15,349 nt of DNA, taken from Candidatus Bathyarchaeota archaeon (GTDB lineage: Archaea > Asgardarchaeota > Lokiarchaeia > Sigyniarchaeales > Sigyniarchaeaceae). The stretch is taken from assembly GCA_014729935.1 (NCBI GenBank), contig WJJB01000252.1, forward strand, positions 1 to 15,349, read 5' to 3'. Position numbers and translations under genes: made by a program. Under the pieces are notes generated by a model. It saw only the letters and a list, made by a program, of their open reading frames with translations. It had not been told where the DNA came from and searched no databases. Below, one piece after another: positions 8,006 through 14,082 of this stretch (position 1 is its first letter; every line of letters starts with the position of its first letter).

Positions 8006-8260
8006 ATGGCTGATGAAAAGAAAAATAAGAACGGTTCACCAGCAAATACTCCGGAACCCGAAAATGGCAATGGAATAAAGGGCAATGAATCCAAAAAGGC
8101 GGCCAAGGAAAAGGAAACGATGGAGGAAAAAATCAAGTCCCTTAAATCCAAGCTCAACCAGAAGGAGAAGAAGATAAACGATCTTGAAGAGGACCTGAAG
8201 TGGAAGCAAGCTGATTTTGAAAATTACCGGAAATCCATCGAGAAGCGCATGAATAAGTAG
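8006..8260 (+). CDS. grpE: GrpE nucleotide exchange factor, N-terminal fragment ending at an in-frame TAG
   Basis: 84 residues: a charged, low-complexity N-terminal tail (about 1-35, rich in Lys, Glu, Asn) followed by the GrpE long coiled-coil helix with the family signature DFENYRKSIEKR near the end. GrpE is the homodimeric co-chaperone that releases ADP from DnaK in the cytoplasm. The frame stops at TAG 8258-8260, but the same frame continues directly with residues that complete GrpE (next feature), so this is half of one gene. AGGTGA at 7994-7999 favours ATG 8006; ATG 8003 is possible. dnaK and dnaJ are not in the window. Alone, this half would lack the four-helix bundle and the beta domain that contacts DnaK. 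Confidence 0.8.
   Translation: MADEKKNKNGSPANTPEPENGNGIKGNESKKAAKEKETMEEKIKSLKSKLNQKEKKINDLEEDLKWKQADFENYRKSIEKRMNK
8258..8260 (+). other. In-frame TAG interrupting grpE
   Basis: Codon 85 of the grpE frame is TAG, between AAT AAG and AGA TTA. Both sides are in the same frame and match neighbouring parts of GrpE, so a single base change from AAG, CAG or GAG would restore the gene. Possible causes are a true nonsense mutation, an assembly error, reinitiation at ATG 8270, or recoding. Confidence 0.85.
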
Positions 8261-8269
8261 AGATTACAG

Positions 8270-8731
8270 ATGCAGGCGAAGATCTACAAGGATTTCCTGC
8301 CCTTCTTTGATGCGTTTTATAAAGCTATTGAAAATAACACTGCCCTGTTGGAAAAATACGGGGATCTGCCCCAGGAAGTGCAAAAATACCTCAAAGGCAT
8401 CCAGGGATTGTACAAGAACATGAATGGCATCTTGGAATCTAAAGATTTGGCTCGAATGAACGTGGTTGGAAAGCCCTTTGATTATAACTATCATGATGTC
8501 ATCATGAAGATCGAGGACGCTGATGTCGAGGAGGACACTGTAGTGCGCGAGGTTCAAAAGGGCTGGTTGCTTGATGGAAAGGTATTACGTCCTGCGGGAG
8601 TTGCCGTTGCAAAGAATCCGCCAAAAAAGGAAGAAGCATCCAAGGATGGGGAAGGGAATGATGGCAAAGAAAGCCAGGAAGATACAAGCGGAAACTCGGA
8701 TGCTGGTGGGGAACAGGAAGAAAAGCAATGA
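8270..8731 (+). CDS. grpE: GrpE nucleotide exchange factor, C-terminal fragment
   Basis: 153 residues in the same frame as the N-terminal fragment, nine bases after its TAG. It holds the rest of the GrpE helix (KDFLPFFDAFYKAIENN, the dimer/four-helix region) and the beta domain with the family signature: GKPFDYNYHDV, EEDTVVREVQKGW and GKVLRPAGVAVAK. A roughly 35-residue hydrophilic tail rich in Glu, Gly, Ser and Asp follows, longer than in most GrpE proteins. The ATG at 8270 has no convincing Shine-Dalgarno site, so separate translation would need reinitiation after the upstream stop. The intact gene would encode 241 residues from 8006. Family assignment is firm; whether this is one interrupted gene, a pseudogene or two working pieces is open. 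Confidence 0.8.
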   Translation: MQAKIYKDFLPFFDAFYKAIENNTALLEKYGDLPQEVQKYLKGIQGLYKNMNGILESKDLARMNVVGKPFDYNYHDVIMKIEDADVEEDTVVREVQKGWLLDGKVLRPAGVAVAKNPPKKEEASKDGEGNDGKESQEDTSGNSDAGGEQEEKQ

Positions 8732-8793
8732 TATCTCCAGTTACCATCAAGTATGTGCCGTGCCTCGAAACTATATTCGTTTCGTGATGAATG

Positions 8794-9849
8794 ATGAAAG
8801 CGCTCGTCTTGGATGAATATGGCTTGAAGTACAAGGTAAATGCCCCCACTCCGAAGATGGGTGCCGAGGATGTCCTAGTTCGTGTCGAGGCGGTTGGAAT
8901 TTGTGGTACCGATATTGCGATTATCAAGCATACCCTAGAAGCACCTTTACCCATCATTCCAGGTCACGAGATTGCAGGAATCATTGAGAAGGTGGGTGCT
9001 GCCGTGCCTAGTGATATTGGCGCCTTGGTAGGAAAACGGGTGACCATGGAAATCAACACTAGGATTTGTGGGACCTGTTTTTACTGCAAGAGTGGTATGC
9101 CCACACAATGCATCAATAGAAAGGCTCTCGGCATAGATATTAACGGTGGCATGGCAGAATTCGTGACCATCCACCACTCTTTAATCCACCTGGTGCCCCC
9201 CAAGCTAACCCCGGAGGAAGCCACATTGATTGAACCCCTCGCGGCCGCCTTGCAAACCTTCGAGATGATGCCAATCCAAGATGGGGATCGTTCGGTGGTC
9301 CTGATAGGTGACGGGAAGCTGGCCTTGCTCATCTTAGGAGTATTGGTTGCATTTAAGAAGGGATTTGGTGAATCACCATTTCGCGGGGAAATAATGATGG
9401 TGGGCCACCATGAAAGCAAGCTGGAGATTGCAAGGATGCTGGGAGCAGATATGACATTGAATTCATCCGTCTTACCCGAGAGAAAGCTGCTCAAAAAGGT
9501 ATTTGCATTCACGGGAGAGCAGGGAGCGGATGTTACCATCGAAGCTACAGGGAACCCGCGCGCCTTGAACCAAGCGATTCTCATTACCAGGGCACGGGGA
9601 AATATCGGCTTGAAATCCACCCACGGCGTTTCCGTTCCCTTCAATCTCACGCTCGCCGTCGTGAAGGAACTAACCTTGTACACCTCCAGATGTGGTCCAT
9701 TTGAAAAGGCTATTAGGCTTATCCAAGAAATCCAAGAGCCCTTCCTGAAGCATCTCATTTCCGGGGTTTACCCACTCTCCAAGGGGAAGGAGGCATTCAA
9801 GGATCTCGAGTACAGGCGAGATGCGCTCAAGTACGTCCTGAAACCATGA
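8794..9849 (+). CDS. Zinc-dependent medium-chain alcohol/polyol dehydrogenase (MDR superfamily)
   Basis: 351 residues. The catalytic zinc ligands are visible as GICGTD (C37), GHE (H58, E59) and IEPLAAAL (E147). The structural zinc lobe is C92, C95, C98 and C106 in CGTCFYCKSGMPTQC. The Rossmann loop reads GDGKLA (172-177), with Ala where the third Gly usually lies. The ending TLYTSRCGPFEKAI resembles the TM0436/BchC-like branch rather than classical alcohol dehydrogenase. It should oxidise a secondary alcohol, polyol or sugar with NAD(P); the substrate cannot be told. ATG 8791 and 8794 are adjacent; the family start MKALVL favours 8794. It is 62 bp after grpE and converges with the minus-strand unit 19 bp downstream. 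Confidence 0.9.
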   Translation: MKALVLDEYGLKYKVNAPTPKMGAEDVLVRVEAVGICGTDIAIIKHTLEAPLPIIPGHEIAGIIEKVGAAVPSDIGALVGKRVTMEINTRICGTCFYCKSGMPTQCINRKALGIDINGGMAEFVTIHHSLIHLVPPKLTPEEATLIEPLAAALQTFEMMPIQDGDRSVVLIGDGKLALLILGVLVAFKKGFGESPFRGEIMMVGHHESKLEIARMLGADMTLNSSVLPERKLLKKVFAFTGEQGADVTIEATGNPRALNQAILITRARGNIGLKSTHGVSVPFNLTLAVVKELTLYTSRCGPFEKAIRLIQEIQEPFLKHLISGVYPLSKGKEAFKDLEYRRDALKYVLKP

Positions 9850-9859
9850 ACTGCATGGT
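9843..9859. repeat. Short inverted repeat between convergent genes
   Basis: ACCATG (9843-9848) and CATGGT (9854-9859) form a perfect 6-bp stem with a five-base loop over the stop codon of the + strand dehydrogenase. Directly after it, CTGCA (9861-9865) and TGCAG (9876-9880) form a second small stem reaching into the end of the minus-strand gene, and CTGCATG occurs twice (9851 and 9861). No U-tract follows, so a termination role is only possible. Confidence 0.3.
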
Positions 9860-9868
9860 CCTGCATGT

Positions 9869-10405
9869 CTATCCTTGCAGGCTAAATTGCCAGCCGCATA
9901 GTATCCCTTGTTCATCTTGGTGCTCGGAGCGAGTTTTTGGAGTGAATAAGCATTTCACCGTGAATGAAGGATCTATTTCCTTGGCAAAAGCATCGAAAAA
10001 CGCAATACCTATATCGTAACAAACGCGATGCACCTGCTGGTCATTGCGACCAACTTTGCACATGCCCTCGTAAGTCTTGCAGCCATTCACGATGAAATCC
10101 AAGGTATTTGCATCGCTCGTATTGGTCTTGTAGGATAGGGTTTTGTTGAATAACGACTTACCAGCAATGATATCCAAGATTTCAAGGGAGCTCTTTCCCT
10201 CTAACAAGCCGAGGTTCTCGTAAAACCGCCTGAGCCGCCTTGCCTCGATCTTCCCGTAGATTTTCCATACTTTATCATCGATTTCCAACGCCTTGTCAAA
10301 ACCGAATTCCTCTTCAATCTTCAAGAACCACAATCCATCTAATGTCTGTCCAAGCTTGGCATACACGTCCTCCAAGCTAGTGTCCTGAGTCTTCTTTGAG
10401 TTCAT
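9869..10405 (-). CDS. DUF6125 / ATC-hydrolase-like family protein
   Basis: 178 residues. The N-terminal part DGLWFLKIEEEFGFDKALEI and VWKIYGKIEARRLRRF is the typical helical start of the DUF6125 group, which is related to the L-2-amino-thiazoline-4-carboxylate hydrolase-like family. The C-terminal part has spaced cysteines in the order expected for that group (GCKTYEGMCK, HRVCYD, KCLFTPKT, LCGWQF), suggesting a metal- or ligand-binding pocket. No function is established for such archaeal members that I know of. The gene lies 16 bp downstream of proS on the same strand, so it is probably co-transcribed. Its ribosome site may be GTGAT about six bases upstream. It ends with TAG. Confidence 0.7.
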   Translation of the reverse strand: MNSKKTQDTSLEDVYAKLGQTLDGLWFLKIEEEFGFDKALEIDDKVWKIYGKIEARRLRRFYENLGLLEGKSSLEILDIIAGKSLFNKTLSYKTNTSDANTLDFIVNGCKTYEGMCKVGRNDQQVHRVCYDIGIAFFDAFAKEIDPSFTVKCLFTPKTRSEHQDEQGILCGWQFSLQG

Positions 10406-10421
10406 GCTCCAATCACTTGTT

Positions 10422-11915
10422 TCAGTAACTCTTCGCGCAATACACCGTTACGGGATCAGGGCGACCACAGCTGATGCATCGTTCGAAGCTAATGCTTTCT
10501 TCATCAACACGCTTTCCCCGGATAAATGCACCGGTTCCTTTCTCTATGTTTTCTGCGCAATCGTAGCCTCTCATGTCGATGGAACATATGCCAATGCATG
10601 CAATATGTCCCGATTCGATGACTTCCCGAGCCTCGCCGATGGTTTCCACCATGACTATCAAGTCATCAAATTTGCGGAGGTGCTTATCCCTCAGCTTTGC
10701 GGTGTATCCATTCGCGATTTCCTTGATTTTCTCGACCGCATCATCAATCTTGATGAAATGTTTATCCCGGGGATTCCTGGTAACGATGACCACTTGTTCC
10801 TTCTTAATATCACGTGGTCCGATTTCCACTCGTATCGGGACGCCCCGCATCTCCCATTCATTGAATTTCTCGCCCGGGGTAATGTACTCCCTGTCATCAA
10901 GTTTGACGGAAAAGTCCGTTTCTTCCTTGAGCACCTTTTCCATCTCTTGACACTTTCCATTCACCATTTGCTCCTTTCCCTTGAAGTATATGGGCACTAT
11001 CACCACTTGTACGGGTGCAAGGTCAAATGGAAGCACCAACCCTTGGTCATCTCCCAAGATGGCGATCATGGCGCCATATATCCTACTTATAGCGGGTCCA
11101 TAACAGGTTATGTAACCGTACTCGGATACGCCTTCGCTGTTGATGAATTTCACGTCAAATGGTTTCGAGAAATTGTCACCAAGGAGATGCGTGGAGGGTA
11201 ACTGGATGACCTTGCCAGAATCGAGAAGTGCATCTGCGGCGTAGGTATGAACCGCTCCTGCAAACTTGTCCCACTCGGGTCGTTGAAAGAAGATGATGGG
11301 GATGCAAAACTCGTCTTGGAGCATCTTGTAGGTGGTTTCCATGTCTTCCCTTACTTGTGCCTTGGCATCATCAAGGGTTGCAAAAACGTCGTGAGCTTCG
11401 ATCCAGTGGAATTCCCGTGCCCTGAAGAAGGGACGGGTCATGCTTCCCTCGTATCGAAACACCTGGCATGACTGGTAGCGCTTGAAGGGGAGATCCTGGT
11501 ACGACCTAATCCACATGGAATACATGTAATACAGTGCAGTCTCGCTCGTTGGTCTCAGAGCAAGTCTTTCTTCCAATTTCTTCCCTTCCCCTCCTGCTTC
11601 TGTAACCCAAAATACCTCGGGGGCGAATCCTTCAACATGATCGGCTTCCATGAAGAAATTTCTTTCTGGGATGACCGTGGGCATGACCAATGGCATGTGA
11701 CCGTTTTTCTCGAGCTCAGACTCGTACTTGGCATACATTTTCTTGATGGATATGGTTGCCCATGCCCTGTACACGATGAAACCTTTCACGTTATACCTGA
11801 TATCCGCTAATTCAGCCTTCGTGATTAATTCTGTATACCACGCGCTGAAATCTTCATCTTTCTTTACGGTGATGCCCTTCTGGGGTTTTCCAGCTTGTCC
11901 ATCCTTCGCGCTCAT
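10422..11915 (-). CDS. proS: Prolyl-tRNA synthetase, archaeal/eukaryotic type
   Basis: 497 residues, the normal length of the bacterial-insertion-free ProRS type. The class II core shows motif 1 (LVMPTVIPERNFF, 76-88), the proline-site RPTSE loop (121-125), motif 2 (FRYEGSMTRPFFRAREFHW, 153-171) and motif 3 (GPAISRIYGAMIAILGDD, 273-290). The anticodon-binding domain starts near DLAPVQVVIVPIYF (298). The C-terminal zinc domain follows with likely ligands C444, C453, C480 and C483, and the protein ends in the conserved AKSY. It charges tRNA-Pro with proline in the cytoplasm. Motif 3 reads GPAISR where many relatives have GxSTR-like sequence. It is the first gene of the minus-strand unit, with DUF6125 16 bp downstream and a long divergent region upstream. 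Confidence 0.97.
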   Translation of the reverse strand: MSAKDGQAGKPQKGITVKKDEDFSAWYTELITKAELADIRYNVKGFIVYRAWATISIKKMYAKYESELEKNGHMPLVMPTVIPERNFFMEADHVEGFAPEVFWVTEAGGEGKKLEERLALRPTSETALYYMYSMWIRSYQDLPFKRYQSCQVFRYEGSMTRPFFRAREFHWIEAHDVFATLDDAKAQVREDMETTYKMLQDEFCIPIIFFQRPEWDKFAGAVHTYAADALLDSGKVIQLPSTHLLGDNFSKPFDVKFINSEGVSEYGYITCYGPAISRIYGAMIAILGDDQGLVLPFDLAPVQVVIVPIYFKGKEQMVNGKCQEMEKVLKEETDFSVKLDDREYITPGEKFNEWEMRGVPIRVEIGPRDIKKEQVVIVTRNPRDKHFIKIDDAVEKIKEIANGYTAKLRDKHLRKFDDLIVMVETIGEAREVIESGHIACIGICSIDMRGYDCAENIEKGTGAFIRGKRVDEESISFERCISCGRPDPVTVYCAKSY

Positions 11916-12238
11916 GTGACTTCACGGAAAACTAATGTGTCAATGTATTTGATGGTATTTCCACGGTGTTATTCCTGTTCACGGCCGATCAAGGAGCAGG
12001 ATGCTTGCATTATTTTTTCTCGATCATGCCTCTTCAACAATTACCCTGGAAAGGGATGTTTGTAGATGCTCCTTTTCCTTCAATGGCTCAATCCCGCCAT
12101 GGCAAGTGATTTGAGATGAATATCTATCCAAATACACATTCTTATGCAAAATAAGCGGGAATTATGAACATGCTATCAAACCAAGCAGGAGATCTATTAT
12201 GGGTCCAATGTTCGATAACAAATGGTAACGTGATGGCA
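11916..12238. promoter_or_regulatory. Divergent intergenic region between proS and tusA
   Basis: About 323 bases without a convincing gene. It must hold the minus-strand promoter of proS (an AAATACATT-like element reads on the minus strand around 11942-11951) and the plus-strand promoter of the sulfur operon. For the latter, GATCTATTATGG near 12191-12202 is about 35 bases before the chosen tusA start. A small open frame of 37 codons (12001-12114) follows an AAGGAG site at 11991-11996, but its composition is unconvincing. No tRNA, repeat array or strong hairpin was seen. Confidence 0.45.
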
Positions 12239-12478
12239 ATGAGTGATGACGTTGAAATTTCGGAAACCTTGGACTTGGTGGGTCTTTTCTGTCCCATCCC
12301 GTTGTTCAAAACCCGGGAGGGAATTGACCGCATTAATATTGGCGAGGTGCTCGAGGTCTTGGCAGATGATCCAGCGACGGAAGAAGATTTAAAACGGTTT
12401 TGCAAGCGTACCGGCCACCAGTTACTATTATTCGAGAAGAATGACGGCGAATTTCGCTACTTGATAAAGAAAACATGA
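12239..12478 (+). CDS. tusA: TusA/SirA-family sulfur carrier protein
   Basis: 79 residues, the usual TusA length. The signature is LDLVGLFCPIPLFKTRE, with the persulfide-carrying cysteine at C18 in CPIP. GEVLEVLADDPA and KRTGHQLL follow, and the protein ends in IKK. TusA proteins carry sulfane sulfur as a persulfide between enzymes in the cytoplasm. The frame is open back to ATG 12164, but the extra 25 residues have no family likeness. ATG 12239 or 12233, with GTGAT just upstream and a TATA-like element at 12191-12202, fits better. It is first in the tusA - dsrE - iscS-like - iscU order, 17 bp before the dsrE-like gene. It probably passes sulfur to DsrE or to the IscS-like protein. Confidence 0.88.
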   Translation: MSDDVEISETLDLVGLFCPIPLFKTREGIDRINIGEVLEVLADDPATEEDLKRFCKRTGHQLLLFEKNDGEFRYLIKKT

Positions 12479-12495
12479 AACGAGACTGACCGAAG

Positions 12496-12861
12496 ATGAC
12501 TGAAAATACAAAGAACTTACTGTACGTGCAAACGTCAGACGCCCCTGAACGTCAATATTCCCCACTTGTTTTAGCCCAGACTGCAAAAGCCATGGATCTT
12601 GAAGCCACGATTTACTACCTCGGGATGGGATTAAAGATCTTGAAACCTGGTGTTGCCGACAAGATCAAGTTAGGCGATTTCCCAAGCGTGGGGGATATGA
12701 TCAAGCAGACATTGGATCAAGGTATCAAGATCTTGGTGTGCGAGGCATCTAAACGCATGTTGGGATGGGATACAGTTGAATTAATTGATGGTGTTAAAGT
12801 GGTCGGAGCAGCAACCTTGAATGACTTGGTCCTGGAAGCAGATGGAACTTTATGGTTTTAA
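12496..12861 (+). CDS. DsrE-family sulfur transfer protein
   Basis: 121 residues of the DsrE/DsrF-like fold: a first strand NLLYVQTSDAPERQ, a helix with LAQTAKAMDLEATIYYLGMG, then GDFPSVGDMIKQTLDQGIKILVCEASKRMLGW. C82, in LVCEAS, sits where the persulfide-accepting cysteine of TusD/DsrE lies, and it is the only cysteine. The end (VELIDGVKVVGAATLNDLV) is typical of small archaeal and bacterial members. DsrE and TusA proteins commonly exchange sulfur, and here they are neighbours, 36 bp before an IscS-like gene. It likely binds or transfers sulfane sulfur in the cytoplasm; the direct partner is inferred from gene order. Confidence 0.85.
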   Translation: MTENTKNLLYVQTSDAPERQYSPLVLAQTAKAMDLEATIYYLGMGLKILKPGVADKIKLGDFPSVGDMIKQTLDQGIKILVCEASKRMLGWDTVELIDGVKVVGAATLNDLVLEADGTLWF

Positions 12862-12883
12862 TGGGACAAAAGTGATTATGCCA

Positions 12884-12891
12884 GGAGGTGA
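12884..12891 (+). promoter_or_regulatory. Perfect Shine-Dalgarno GGAGGTGA that sets an ATT start
   Basis: GGAGGTGA is the full complement of the archaeal 16S 3' end. The TGA inside it (12889-12891) is an in-frame stop for the iscS-like frame, so translation must begin after it. The next in-frame codons are ACG, ATA and ATT (12898), none a standard start. ATT at 12898 lies six bases after the site, an ideal distance. Confidence 0.7.
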
Positions 12892-12897
12892 ACGATA

Positions 12898-14082
12898 ATT
12901 AGCAAGCAGGAAATATACCTCGATTACCAATCGGGAAAGCCGGTAGATCCAGAAGTACTAGATGCCATGAAGCCATATTTCTTGGAAGATTTTGGAAATC
13001 CCTCCTCCCTCCATGAACCTGGAGACGTGGCATCCCGTGCCTTGGAAAAAGCAAGGAGAGATGTCGCAAGGTTTATCAACGCCGGTGAAGCCAAGGAGAT
13101 CATCTTCACATCCGGGGCTACAGAATCCAATAACTTGGCTCTCATAGGATATGCAATGCGAAATAGAAAAAAGGGGCGCCACGTGATCATTTCGGAAATC
13201 GAGCATATATCCATCCATAACATTGCAAAATACTTGCAAAAGCAAGGATTCGAAATATCGAAGGTTCCAGTTGACTACACGGGAAAGGTTCGATTGGAAA
13301 AATTGCAGGAACGCTTGCGGGAAGACACCATCCTGATTTCAATCCAGCACGCGAACAACGAGATAGGGACCATTCAACCCATCCGAGAGATCTCCAACAT
13401 GGCACAGGAACATGGGATCGCATTCCACGTGGATGCCGTGGCAGCAGAGGGATTGGTGCCAATTGATGTTCAAGCTGGTGGTATTGACTTGCTAACCTTG
13501 TCGTCAAATGATATCTATGGCCCGCGAGGCGCCGGTGCATTATACATCAAGCAGGGCGTGAGAGTCAATCCGATCATTATCGGGGGCGGGCAGGAACGCG
13601 GGCTTCGGTCTGGAACTGAAGATATCGCAAGCATCGTGGGATTCGGTAAGGCTGCAAGGGTGATCATGGAGCGCATGCCAGAAGAACCATCGAGGCTGGA
13701 GAAATTGCGAGATTACTTGATCGATAACATTCTATCACACATTCCGAAAGCATACTTGAATGGCCATCCTACAGACAGATTGCCGAATAACGCGCATTTC
13801 CGGTTTGATTGGATAGAAGGAGAATCCATCTTGGTCAATCTCAAGACTCTTGGCGTTGCAGTATCAACCGGTTCCGCATGCTCTTCAAAAACATTACAGG
13901 CTTCTCACACCCTAATTTCACTAGGATTACTACACGAAGAAGCACATGGATCGTTGGAAGTGACCCTGGGACGGTGGACAACCAGGGAGGAAATCGATGC
14001 ATTCCTTGAAATTTTACCTGGCGTGATTTCCCGACTGAGGTCACTCTCCCCATTAACGAAAATGGAGGAATTGAAGGAATGA
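12898..14082 (+). CDS. iscS: IscS/NifS-like protein lacking the PLP lysine
   Basis: 394 residues from an ATT codon. The first ATG (12967) would lose the conserved start IYLDYQSGKPVDPEVLDAMK. Aminotransferase class V fold: TSGATESNN, SEIEHISIHN (H103, the PLP-stacking His), HVDA (D179, pyridine contact), RSGTED, and the active loop STGSACSSK with C328. The PLP-lysine motif, SAHK in E. coli IscS, reads SSND (202-205), so lysine becomes D205 and the histidine before it becomes N204. The Gln of VDATQ is also lost (VDAVA). I recall the same SSND in Archaeoglobus fulgidus IscS, reported to lack bound PLP and desulfurase activity. It probably delivers sulfur through C328 without making it from cysteine, or acts as a structural partner of IscU. 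It overlaps iscU by ATGA. Confidence 0.92.
   Translation: MSKQEIYLDYQSGKPVDPEVLDAMKPYFLEDFGNPSSLHEPGDVASRALEKARRDVARFINAGEAKEIIFTSGATESNNLALIGYAMRNRKKGRHVIISEIEHISIHNIAKYLQKQGFEISKVPVDYTGKVRLEKLQERLREDTILISIQHANNEIGTIQPIREISNMAQEHGIAFHVDAVAAEGLVPIDVQAGGIDLLTLSSNDIYGPRGAGALYIKQGVRVNPIIIGGGQERGLRSGTEDIASIVGFGKAARVIMERMPEEPSRLEKLRDYLIDNILSHIPKAYLNGHPTDRLPNNAHFRFDWIEGESILVNLKTLGVAVSTGSACSSKTLQASHTLISLGLLHEEAHGSLEVTLGRWTTREEIDAFLEILPGVISRLRSLSPLTKMEELKE

Noticed and set aside
8258..8260. TAG in grpE read as pyrrolysine
   Set aside because: Not adopted as the call: GrpE is not a known pyrrolysine protein, at least two other genes in the window end in TAG, and no pyl genes are visible. Kept only as one alternative.
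10404..11201. Long + strand open frame of 265 codons opposite proS
   Set aside because: It lies wholly antisense to a prolyl-tRNA synthetase whose motifs are complete, has no ribosome site, and its product has no recognisable family pattern.
12164..12238. N-terminal extension of tusA to ATG 12164
   Set aside because: The extra 25 residues do not resemble TusA, the usual length is reached from 12239, and a TATA-like element lies within the extension.
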